Shown here one piece after another: positions 55,865 to 64,000 of a stretch of 64,000 bases of DNA (positions within the stretch are counted from its first letter, which is position 1; every line of letters starts with the position of its first letter). The notes beneath the pieces were generated by a model. It was not told the origin of the DNA, ran no database searches, and worked only from the letters and a program-made list of their open reading frames with translations. Origin of the DNA: Variovorax sp. PBL-H6 (GTDB lineage: Bacteria > Pseudomonadota > Gammaproteobacteria > Burkholderiales > Burkholderiaceae_C); assembly GCF_901827155.1 (NCBI RefSeq), contig NZ_LR594659.1, forward strand, positions 5,164,501 to 5,228,500. Direction: 5' to 3'. The position numbers and the translations under genes are program-made.

Positions 55865-56436
55865 ACAGCCAGGTTGAGTGCGTTGCGCTCTTCGCGCTCC
55901 AGCAGGAAGTCGACGAAGGCTGCCAGGTCTTCATGCACGCGCGTATTCACCGGATATTCGGGCGGCAGCGGCACGCCGCGGCAGGCCGCGCCCATGCCGG
56001 TCAGCAGCAGGTGCGGCTCGCAGCCCGCGGCCGCCCCGGCCAGCATGTCGCGCAGGCTGTCGCCAGCGGTCGGCACGTTGGCCAGATCCACGCCGTAGCG
56101 CTCGGCGATCTGCAAGAAGAGCCCCGGCTTGGGCTTGCGGCATTCGCAGTTCTCGTCAGGGCTGTGGGGGCAGTAGAACACCGCGTCGACGCGCCCGCCC
56201 ACCGCGGCCAGCATCTTGTGCATCTTGGCGTGCATGGCGTTGAGCGAGGCCACGTCGAACAATCCGCGGCCGAGGCCCGACTGGTTGGAGGCGATCACCA
56301 CATGCCAACCCGCGTGGTTGAGCCGCGCCACCGCCTCCAGCGCGCCGGGCAGCGGCGTCCACTCGATGTCGCTCTTGACGAAGTCCTCGCGGTGCACGTT
56401 GAGCGTGCCGTTGCGATCGAGGATGACAATTTTCAT
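55861..56436 (-). CDS. gmhB: D-glycero-beta-D-manno-heptose-1,7-bisphosphate 7-phosphatase, altered active site
   Basis: A 191-residue HAD phosphatase of the GmhB/histidinol-phosphatase group in LPS core heptose synthesis. The zinc loop FYCPHSPDENCECRKPKPGL (about 103-122) has the Cys-His-Cys-Cys set, motif II is VIASNQSGLGRGL, and motif IV is PTAGDSLRDML. Motif I, however, reads VILDRNGTLNV: the second Asp (general acid, DxD) is Asn9, from codon AAC. This may impair or alter activity. It lies 13 bases after glyS and is coupled to plsC by an ATGA overlap; this glyQ-glyS-gmhB-plsC order is common in Burkholderiales. Confidence 0.92.
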   Translation of the reverse strand: MKIVILDRNGTLNVHREDFVKSDIEWTPLPGALEAVARLNHAGWHVVIASNQSGLGRGLFDVASLNAMHAKMHKMLAAVGGRVDAVFYCPHSPDENCECRKPKPGLFLQIAERYGVDLANVPTAGDSLRDMLAGAAAGCEPHLLLTGMGAACRGVPLPPEYPVNTRVHEDLAAFVDFLLEREERNALNLAV

Positions 56437-56449
56437 GAGTTGCCTCGCG

Positions 56450-58603
56450 TCAGGCGGCCAGCCGCTCCAGCTGTGCCACCCGGTTCATGGCCCGGTGCAG
56501 CAGCATCAGCAGCCCCAGGCGGTTGAGCCGAAGGTCGGACTGCTCGGCATTGACCATCACGTCGTCGAAGAAGGCGTCGACCGGCCCACGCAGCGCAGCC
56601 AGGGTCTGCAGCGAGGCGGTGTAGTCGCCGGCATCGAACTGCGCATTGGCCACGGGCAAGATCTCTTGCATGGCGGCGTGCAGCGCCTTTTCGGCCGGCT
56701 CCTTCAGCAGCAGCTCGCTCACATGCGCGTCGGCCTCGGGCGATTTCTTGAGGATGTTGCCGATGCGCTTGTTGGCCGCGGCCAGCGCCGGCGCCTCGGG
56801 CAGGGCTGCAAAGGCGCGCACGGCCGCCAGCAGCTTGGGCACTTCGCCCAGCCGCTGCGGCGCGGGCGCCAGCACCGCCTCGACTTCCTGTGCGCTGGCG
56901 CCCTGCTCGCGCAGGCTGCCGGCCAGGCGGTCGTAGATGAAGGCTTCGAGCGCCTCGGTCGGGTCGGCCAGCGGATGGTCGCCGGCCTTGGGCGCGCTGA
57001 AAGCGGCGTGGGCCTGGCCGATGAGGTCGCGCAGGCCCAGCGGCAGGTGACGCTCGGTCAGCATGCGGATCACGCCCAGCGCATGGCGACGCAGCGCGAA
57101 GGGGTCGCGGTCGCCGGTCGGCAGGTTGCCGATGCCGAACATGCCCACCAGGGTCTCGAGCTTGTCAGCCAGGGCCGCCACGATGCCGACCGGACCGCGC
57201 GGCAGCGCGTCGCCGGCAAAGCGGGGCTTGTAGTGGTCCTCGATGGCGTCGGCCACGGCCTGCTCGAGGCCGTCGTGGAGCGCGTAGTAACGGCCCATGG
57301 TGCCCTGCAGCTCAGGGAACTCGCCGACCATGTCGGTCACCAGATCGGCCTTGGCGAGCTGGGCGGCCTGCACTGCGCGCCGGGCCAGCGTGGGGTCGCT
57401 CGTCGCCAGGCCCAGTTGCTCACCGATGGCATGCGCGATGCGCATCACCCGCTGGACGCGCTCGCCCTGCGTACCGAGCTTGTTGTGATAGATCACCTTG
57501 CCCAGCGACTCGACGCGCGAAGCAAGTGACTTCTTGCGGTCCTGGTCGAAGAAGAACTTGGCATCGGCCAGGCGCGGGCGCACCACGCGCTCGTTGCCGC
57601 CGACCACCGCGCTGGCGTCGGCGGGCCGGATGTTGCTGACCAGGAGGAACTTGTGGGTGAGCCGCCCGGCGGCATCGAGGAGCGGGAAGTACTTCTGGTT
57701 GGCCTTCATCGTGAGGATGAGGCATTCCTGCGGCACGCCGAGGAACTCGCGCTCGAACTCGCACACCAGCACGTTGGGGCGCTCGACCAGTGCAGTGACC
57801 TCGTCGAGCAGCGCCTCGTCGTGGATCGGCTGCGTGCCGACACCGGCCGACAGTGCGGCCTCGGCCAGCTGGCGCGCGATTTCGAAGCGGCGCGCCTCGA
57901 AGCCGGCGATGACCGCGCCTTCTTCCTCCAACTGCACCGCATAGCTGTTGGCGTCGCGCAGCACGATCGGGTCGCGCAGAGCCTCGAAGCGATGGCCATG
58001 GGTTTCACGCCCGGCCTGGAGGCCCAGCGCTTCGACCGGCACGACAGCATCGCCATGCAGCGCGACCAGCCCGTGCGCCGGACGCACGAAGCTCACGCTG
58101 GTCCAGCCCGGCAGCGCGCAGCCGGCTTCGAGCTGGTAGCTCATGACCTTGGGGATGGGCAGTTTCGCGATGGCTTCGGTCAGTGCCTTCTGCAGGCCTT
58201 CCGCCAGCGTGGCACCCTTGGCGCTGCTGTCGAGGAACAGGGCCTCGGCCTTGCCGTCCATCGAGCGGCGCAGCCCGGGCACAGCGGCAACATCGGCACC
58301 CAGCGAGGCGAGCTTCTTGAGCAGCGCCGGCGTTGCCTGGCCGGCGGCATCGAGTCCCACGGCCACGGGCATCAGCTTCTGCGAGACCGCGCGGTCTGAA
58401 GCCTGCGAGCCGACGTGGGTGAGGTGTGCCGCCAGGCGCCGCGGAGAGGCGTAGGCGGTCAGTACCGAGCTCACGTCGGCCAGGCCCTGGGCCACCAGCT
58501 GCTCACGCAGCACGCCGGCAAAGGCGTCGCCGAGCTTCTTGAGCACTTTCGGGGGCAGTTCCTCGACGAACAGCTCGACCAGCAGGTTGTTGCGTGTGCT
58601 CAT
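56450..58603 (-). CDS. glyS: Glycyl-tRNA synthetase beta subunit
   Basis: A 717-residue beta subunit of the alpha2-beta2 glycyl-tRNA synthetase. The N-terminus LLVELFVEELPPKVLKKLG is characteristic. Core blocks include FVRPAHGLVALHGDAVVPVE, GHRFEALRDPIVLRDA, ECLILTMKANQKYFPLLDAA and the HD-like/anticodon region GRYYALHDGLEQAVADAIED. The C-terminal anticodon-binding-like domain ends at FFDDVMVNAEQSDLRLNRLG. Length is normal (about 690-720). It is 3 bases downstream of glyQ. Confidence 0.97.
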   Translation of the reverse strand: MSTRNNLLVELFVEELPPKVLKKLGDAFAGVLREQLVAQGLADVSSVLTAYASPRRLAAHLTHVGSQASDRAVSQKLMPVAVGLDAAGQATPALLKKLASLGADVAAVPGLRRSMDGKAEALFLDSSAKGATLAEGLQKALTEAIAKLPIPKVMSYQLEAGCALPGWTSVSFVRPAHGLVALHGDAVVPVEALGLQAGRETHGHRFEALRDPIVLRDANSYAVQLEEEGAVIAGFEARRFEIARQLAEAALSAGVGTQPIHDEALLDEVTALVERPNVLVCEFEREFLGVPQECLILTMKANQKYFPLLDAAGRLTHKFLLVSNIRPADASAVVGGNERVVRPRLADAKFFFDQDRKKSLASRVESLGKVIYHNKLGTQGERVQRVMRIAHAIGEQLGLATSDPTLARRAVQAAQLAKADLVTDMVGEFPELQGTMGRYYALHDGLEQAVADAIEDHYKPRFAGDALPRGPVGIVAALADKLETLVGMFGIGNLPTGDRDPFALRRHALGVIRMLTERHLPLGLRDLIGQAHAAFSAPKAGDHPLADPTEALEAFIYDRLAGSLREQGASAQEVEAVLAPAPQRLGEVPKLLAAVRAFAALPEAPALAAANKRIGNILKKSPEADAHVSELLLKEPAEKALHAAMQEILPVANAQFDAGDYTASLQTLAALRGPVDAFFDDVMVNAEQSDLRLNRLGLLMLLHRAMNRVAQLERLAA

Positions 58604-58606
58604 CGC

Positions 58607-59512
58607 TCAGGCCGCCTTCTTCGTCATCTCGGCCACCCACTCGCGCGGCGCCATCGGGAAGCCGAGGCGTTCACGGCTTTCGTAGTAGCTCTGCGCCACG
58701 CTGCGCGCGAGGTTGCGGATGCGACCGATGTAGGCCGCGCGCTCGGTGACGCTGATCGCACCGCGGGCGTCGAGCAGGTTGAAGCTGTGGGCCGCCTTGA
58801 GCACCTGCTCGTAGGCCGGCAGCGCGAGCTTCTGCTCCATCAGGTGCTTCGCTTGCCTCTCGTGCGCGGCGAAGGCGGTGAACAGGAAGTCCGCGTCGCT
58901 GTGCTCGAAGTTGTAGATGGACTGCTCGACCTCGTTCTGGTGATACACGTCTCCATACGTGATGCCGGGCGTCCATTCCAGATCGAAGATGCTTTCCTTG
59001 CCCTGGATGTACATGGCCAGGCGTTCCAGCCCGTAGGTGATCTCGCCCGTGATGGGCCGGCAGTCGATGCCGCCGACCTGCTGGAAGTAGGTGAACTGCG
59101 TCACTTCCATCCCGTTGAGCCAGACCTCCCACCCCAGGCCCCAGGCGCCGAGCGTGGGGTTCTCCCAGTCGTCCTCGACAAAGCGGATGTCGTTCTTCTT
59201 CAGATCGAAGCCCAGCGCCTCGAGCGACCCGAGGTAAAGCTCGAGGATGTTGGCCGGCGCCGGCTTCAGCACGACCTGGTACTGGTAATAGTGCTGCAGG
59301 CGATTCGGGTTCTCGCCGTATCGGCCGTCCTTGGGCCGCCGGCTTGGCTGCACATAGGCGGCCTTCCAGGGCTCGGGGCCGAGCGCGCGCAGGAAGGTGG
59401 CGGTGTGCGAGGTGCCGGCCCCCACCTCCATGTCGTAGGGCTGCAGCAGCGCGCAGCCCTGGGCATCCCAGTAGGACTGCAGCTTGAGAATGATTTGTTG
59501 GAAGGTGAGCAT
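58607..59512 (-). CDS. glyQ: Glycyl-tRNA synthetase alpha subunit
   Basis: A 301-residue class-II catalytic subunit that charges tRNA-Gly with GlyS. Start [20 protein letters not shown] (ATG at 59510-59512). Motif blocks: [60 protein letters not shown]. Upstream in-frame codons extend the frame but are outside the family length. First gene of the glyQ-glyS-gmhB-plsC-ygjP minus-strand run. A hairpin between it and ansB separates the units. Confidence 0.97.
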   Translation of the reverse strand: MLTFQQIILKLQSYWDAQGCALLQPYDMEVGAGTSHTATFLRALGPEPWKAAYVQPSRRPKDGRYGENPNRLQHYYQYQVVLKPAPANILELYLGSLEALGFDLKKNDIRFVEDDWENPTLGAWGLGWEVWLNGMEVTQFTYFQQVGGIDCRPITGEITYGLERLAMYIQGKESIFDLEWTPGITYGDVYHQNEVEQSIYNFEHSDADFLFTAFAAHERQAKHLMEQKLALPAYEQVLKAAHSFNLLDARGAISVTERAAYIGRIRNLARSVAQSYYESRERLGFPMAPREWVAEMTKKAA

Positions 59513-59578
59513 CTTGGGGTGGTGGCTGTTCGAGTCCTCGGCACAGCGAACCGGGCATTTTAAGAGCGCCCGGACGGA

Positions 59579-59613
59579 CGACGGCCGCAGGGCTTGCGCC
59601 GCTGCGGCCGTCG
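59579..59613 (-). terminator. Strong hairpin after the asparaginase gene
   Basis: CGACGGCCGCAG (59579-59590) is perfectly complementary to CTGCGGCCGTCG (59602-59613) across an 11-base loop. It lies 25 bases past the asparaginase stop on the minus strand and ahead of the glyQ promoter region. There is no U tract, so it is a terminator-like stem or a transcript end protector rather than a classic terminator. Confidence 0.5.
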
Positions 59614-59637
59614 GATGAAGCGGGAAGCGCCAGGGGG

Positions 59638-60774
<1,137 letters not shown>

Positions 60775-60824
60775 TCATGCCGGCGGAATGCTTCCTGCGC
60801 ATGGGCCAATGCCGCCGAAGCGAT

Positions 60825-62060
60825 TCAGCGGCTGCCGGCGGCATCCTCCACTGGCGCCGGATCCGTCGGGCGTCCTTGCCTGGCCTGCGGCAGCTTCATG
60901 GCCAGCAGGGCGGCGCACGCCGACAAAGCAAGTCCCGTGGAGAGCCAGAGCGCGCCGGCACCCCAATGCTCGAGCGCAAGGCCGAACAGGAAGGGCGCGC
61001 CTGCCTGCACGATCCGCGCAGGCACCATCAGGAGGCCTTGCCGCTGCCCATAGCCTTGCGGGCCGAAGACCAGCAGGGGCAGCGTCCCGATGGCGATGGT
61101 CAGGATGCCGTTGCCCAGCCCATGCAGCACTGCGAAGGCTGTGGCCGCCTGCATCCCGAACAGGCCCAGGCACAAGGCGCCGAGCGGATGGGCCAGCGTG
61201 GCCAGCCGCGCAGAGAGCAGGGGGTGCGCGCGCCTGAGCAAGCTGAACTCGATCAGCCGGCCAGCGACTTGCGCCGGGCCCACCAGCGCCGCGATCGACA
61301 CGGCCAAGGCGAGCGTCGCCCCTCCGGCGACCAGCAGCCGCGGCAGGTGCGCGGCCATGGCAGTGCTGACGAACCAACTCACGGCGAAGACATAGGCCAT
61401 GATCCAGGCTGCTCGGCGCTGCTCGGCCGCGCTCAGGGCGGCGGCGCGGCCCTGCTCGGCCTTGCCGTCCTCCGCCTGAATGGCATGCGCGGACGGCGGC
61501 GGCGGCAGCAATGCATTGAGCGGGAGGCCGAGGACCAGATGCAGCCCAGCCCAGGCCAGGCAGGCGCCCCGCCATCCCGCGATCTCCGCGAGCAGGGCGG
61601 ACAGGGGCCATCCCACCGTACTTGCAAGACCCCCCAGCAACGTGATCCCGGTGATGACGCCGCGCGCGTCGCGCCCGTGCAAACGCACGGCGGTCGCGAA
61701 TGCGGCTTCGTACAAGCCGCTGCCCATTCCCACGCCGAGCAGCACCCATGCGGCGAAGACATGGAGCACCTGGCTCGACAGCGCGAGCCCGGCCAGGCCT
61801 GCCGCGAACACCAGGTTGCTCGCGACCAGCACCGGGCGGCCGCCGAAGCGATCGATTGCACGCCCGGCCCACGGCCCGGTCGCAGCCGACACGAGGAGCG
61901 CGACGGAGAACGCGCCGAAGATCGTGGAAGGAGAGACATTGAACTCGGCCCCCATGGGCCCGGCGAGGACCGCAGGGATGTAGTAGGAGGACGCCCAGGC
62001 CAGCGTCTGCGCCACGCCCAGCATCAAGGTCGTCGCGGTGCGGCCAGGCAGGGCTCTCAC
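60825..62060 (-). CDS. MFS transporter
   Basis: About 411 residues with 12 predicted helices. The first helix is MLGVAQTLAWASSYYIPAVL, and the loop 2-3 motif is GRAIDRFGGRPVLVASNL. A central basic/acidic loop (SAHAIQAEDGKAEQGRAAAL) separates the two six-helix halves. The start is uncertain: a GTG at 62060 or an ATG at 62024, neither with a strong ribosome site, and the long upstream extension is not hydrophobic. The substrate is unknown; the fold suggests a drug or metabolite exporter/importer. It lies between ansB and the glucosidase on the same strand. Confidence 0.87.
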   Translation of the reverse strand: MRALPGRTATTLMLGVAQTLAWASSYYIPAVLAGPMGAEFNVSPSTIFGAFSVALLVSAATGPWAGRAIDRFGGRPVLVASNLVFAAGLAGLALSSQVLHVFAAWVLLGVGMGSGLYEAAFATAVRLHGRDARGVITGITLLGGLASTVGWPLSALLAEIAGWRGACLAWAGLHLVLGLPLNALLPPPPSAHAIQAEDGKAEQGRAAALSAAEQRRAAWIMAYVFAVSWFVSTAMAAHLPRLLVAGGATLALAVSIAALVGPAQVAGRLIEFSLLRRAHPLLSARLATLAHPLGALCLGLFGMQAATAFAVLHGLGNGILTIAIGTLPLLVFGPQGYGQRQGLLMVPARIVQAGAPFLFGLALEHWGAGALWLSTGLALSACAALLAMKLPQARQGRPTDPAPVEDAAGSR

Positions 62061-62145
62061 GCTCGGAGACTGCGCTTCTTGACGCGCTCGTGGCAAGGCG
62101 AAGGCTTCATGCGCCCATCTTCGCCGAATTTGCCGATCCGGCCTC

Positions 62146-63795
62146 TCAGGCGAGCGTGATGATGAGTCCCTGGTGGGCTTCGCAGGGCACGGTCCCGTCG
62201 AGCGCGGCGGCGTGCTGCGGCGCCTGCGTGGTGGCGAGAAGTACGTTCGCACGGCACCCGTCGGGACGACGCACCATCTGCCGCGTCCCGCCGAGGTTCA
62301 GCAGAACGAGGAGGCAGCGATTGCGATGGCGTCGGGTGTAGCCCAGCACCGTGCCTGCCGCGAACGGATGCTCGAAAGCGCCCTCGCGCAGCGCCGCGTC
62401 CGATCGGCGCAGGCGGATCAGTTCGCGATACAGCGTCAGCAGGGAGCCGGCATCCTCACGCTGCGCCGCCACGTTGCAGTGCTCGAATCCCTCGGCGGCC
62501 GGCAGCCAGGGCTGGCCTCGCGTGAAGCCTGCGTTCGCAGTCGCGTCCCACTGCATGGGCGATCGCTGCGGATCCCGGTCCAGGCCCCAGCCGGGCACCA
62601 GAAGTTCGAAAGGATCATGCGGCTGCTCAACGTGGGCGCCGCGCATTCCGATTTCCTCGCCGGCATAAAGGATGGAAGTGCCCGGCAACGTGAGCAGCAT
62701 CATGGCGACCACGCGCAGATGCTCGGGACCGCGCAGGTCATGCATGCGTTTCTTGTCGTGACCGCCTATCACCCAGTTCGGCCAGCCCTGCGCGAGCACC
62801 AGCTCGAGGTAGTCCTCCAGCATCCTGCGCACGCCGTCCGCCTCCCAAGGCGCGTCGAGCAGCCCGTAGTTGAGCGGCAGGTGCAGGATCGGCCGCTCCG
62901 CACTGCCGTAGAAATCGGCGATGCGATCGCCCGAGGTATCCACCTCGCCGAGCAGCACGCGGTCTCCGAAAGGCTCGACGGCCTGGCGCAGTTCGGCGAG
63001 CCAGTCCAGCACTTCGGGCCGGTAGTTGGTGTAGACGCGCTTGTACCGCTCGGGCGGGGGCGCCTTGTCCGCCTCGGGGTTGGGCGGGTCGTTGCGCAGG
63101 TACCGGTCCTCGGCCAGCACGGCGGCGGCATCGATGCGAAAACCGTCGACCCCTCGCCGCAACCAGGTGCGCATCACTTCGCACATCGCCGCGCGCACGT
63201 CGGGGTTGCGCCAGTTGAGGTCGGGCTGCTCCTTCAGGAAGGCGTGATAGTAGTACTGGCCCGTCGCTTCGTCCCAGGCCCACGCGCTGCCTCCGAAGCG
63301 GCTGAGCCAGTTGTTCGGCGGCCCTCCGTCGGGCGCAGGGTCGGCCCAGACGTACCAGTCGCGCCTGGCGTCGGAACGCGAAGCGCGCGAAGCCTGGAAC
63401 CAGGGGTGCCGGTCCGAAGTGTGGTTGGGCACGAAGTCGAGGATGAGCCGGATTCCACGCGCATGGAGCAGGGCCAGCAGGCGCTCGAAGTCGACCAGCG
63501 TGCCAAAGACCGGGTCGATGCCGGTGAAATCCTCGATGTCATAGCCGAAGTCCTTCATCGGCGAGGGATGGACGGGGCCGAGCCATACCGCGTCCACCCC
63601 GAGCCATGAAAGATGGTCCAGCCGCGCGGCGATGCCCGGCAGATCACCCTTGCCGTCGCCGTCGCTGTCCTGGAAGGAGAGCGGGTAGATCTGATAGATC
63701 AGCGCATGGCGCCACCATGGCACCGAAGCGTCCTGCGGCGAAGCGTCCTGCGGCGAAAGGTGCATCTGCTCGAGTTCGAATCGGGCGGGTTTCAT
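62146..63795 (-). CDS. GH13 alpha-glucosidase (oligo-1,6-glucosidase type)
   Basis: A 549-residue GH13 TIM-barrel enzyme cleaving terminal alpha-glucosidic bonds. Regions: VPWWRHALIYQIYPLSFQDS start, region I ILDFVPNHTSDRHPWFQ, region II VDGFRIDAAAVLAE (catalytic Asp), region III RVLLGEVDTSG (Glu), and region IV WVIGGHDKKRM, where the usual Asn before HD is Gly. C-terminal beta domain from SLLTLYRELIRLRRSDAALR. There is no signal peptide, so cytosolic. The N-terminus holds a duplicated SPQDA unit. A single gene, about 85 bases upstream of the MFS gene; no maltose or trehalose cluster is present. Confidence 0.92.
   Translation of the reverse strand: MKPARFELEQMHLSPQDASPQDASVPWWRHALIYQIYPLSFQDSDGDGKGDLPGIAARLDHLSWLGVDAVWLGPVHPSPMKDFGYDIEDFTGIDPVFGTLVDFERLLALLHARGIRLILDFVPNHTSDRHPWFQASRASRSDARRDWYVWADPAPDGGPPNNWLSRFGGSAWAWDEATGQYYYHAFLKEQPDLNWRNPDVRAAMCEVMRTWLRRGVDGFRIDAAAVLAEDRYLRNDPPNPEADKAPPPERYKRVYTNYRPEVLDWLAELRQAVEPFGDRVLLGEVDTSGDRIADFYGSAERPILHLPLNYGLLDAPWEADGVRRMLEDYLELVLAQGWPNWVIGGHDKKRMHDLRGPEHLRVVAMMLLTLPGTSILYAGEEIGMRGAHVEQPHDPFELLVPGWGLDRDPQRSPMQWDATANAGFTRGQPWLPAAEGFEHCNVAAQREDAGSLLTLYRELIRLRRSDAALREGAFEHPFAAGTVLGYTRRHRNRCLLVLLNLGGTRQMVRRPDGCRANVLLATTQAPQHAAALDGTVPCEAHQGLIITLA
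63725..63754. repeat. Tandem 15-bp duplication in the glucosidase N-terminus
   Basis: GAAGCGTCCTGCGGC occurs twice head to tail (63725-63739, 63740-63754), giving SPQDASPQDAS near residue 14. It is in frame (15 bases), so it lengthens the leader without disrupting the enzyme; consistent with slippage. Confidence 0.9.
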
Positions 63796-63884
63796 CGGCG
63801 GTCTCGATGGAGCGGGTGTCGCTTCCCCAGGCAATCGGCGTGCCCGGCACCACCGCGTTTGTGCGCTTCGACCCGTGCGCCTGC

Positions 63885-64000
63885 TCAACCCGGGGCAACT
63901 GCGCGACTGGCACGTTTCCGCGTGAAGAAGGGCACAGCCGCCACGACCACGATCGCCAGGCCCCACAACGGCCACAGCCCCAAGCGCGAGACCCACCACG
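63885..64000 (-). CDS. C-terminus of a membrane protein, start beyond window
   Basis: The minus-strand frame enters from the right edge and ends at TGA (63885-63887) after 37 residues: a transmembrane helix (WWVSRLGLWPLWGLAIVVVA, then AVPFFTRKRAS), with positively charged end. This pattern marks the last helix and cytosolic tail of an inner-membrane protein, but too little is visible to name it. It lies 89 bases upstream of the glucosidase start. Confidence 0.6.
   Translation of the reverse strand, partial: WWVSRLGLWPLWGLAIVVVAAVPFFTRKRASRAVAPG

Overview
The window is about 64 kb of high-GC chromosomal DNA. Dense, mostly minus-strand genes, long spurious antisense reading frames, Bug-type tripartite receptors, an AceK/carbonic anhydrase pair, a double-length UvrA and GC-rich stem-loop repeats all point to a betaproteobacterium of the Burkholderiales, most likely Comamonadaceae close to Variovorax. 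This is inferred from gene content only. I saw no rRNA, tRNA, CRISPR array, prophage or insertion sequence. No stretch longer than about 300 bases lacks a gene; the longest gap is the 267-base bioF/bioD spacer.

Layout. Positions 1-5452 hold a catabolic and transport module: an ABC permease cut by the window edge, a DapA-like aldolase, a two-domain acetyltransferase, an atypical epimerase, a TetR regulator with a likely operator, and a Bug receptor. Positions 5565-11648 are one gene for a 2027-residue tandem UvrA, carrying three in-frame repeat insertions. After a small membrane protein and an MHS-family symporter (11.9-13.8 kb) comes a block of small coupled genes (thioredoxin-fold isomerase, DUF1289, YbaK).

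Positions 15.4-30.7 kb are the metabolic core. A nearly complete leucine/isovalerate catabolic set is present: isovaleryl-CoA dehydrogenase, an acyl-CoA ligase, both methylcrotonyl-CoA carboxylase subunits, methylglutaconyl-CoA hydratase and HMG-CoA lyase. All are on the minus strand, and the full biotin operon bioA-bioF-bioD-bioB sits in the middle, directly upstream of the biotin-carrying carboxylase subunit. An AraC-type regulator diverges from the head of the cluster.

Positions 32-46 kb hold a HAD phosphatase, thiC with its TPP riboswitch, a DedA-rhodanese fusion, a secreted DUF3047 protein, YchJ, a LuxR regulator, a secreted amidase, an acyl-CoA dehydrogenase, a secreted M20 peptidase, a thiolase, AceK and a beta carbonic anhydrase. 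Positions 47-54 kb hold a MerR (LiuR-like) regulator diverging from a coupled operon: metallo-beta-lactamase-fold hydrolase, a leucine-rich-repeat protein kinase and an RluA pseudouridine synthase. A response regulator/hybrid histidine kinase pair and an SDR reductase follow. Positions 54-64 kb hold a YgjP-type metallopeptidase, plsC, gmhB, glyS, glyQ, a periplasmic asparaginase, an MFS transporter, a GH13 glucosidase and the tail of a membrane protein.

The points most worth a second look are the biotin operon inside the leucine pathway, the repeat-invaded double UvrA, the LRR-kinase operon behind a near-perfect palindrome, and key active-site changes in the epimerase and GmhB.
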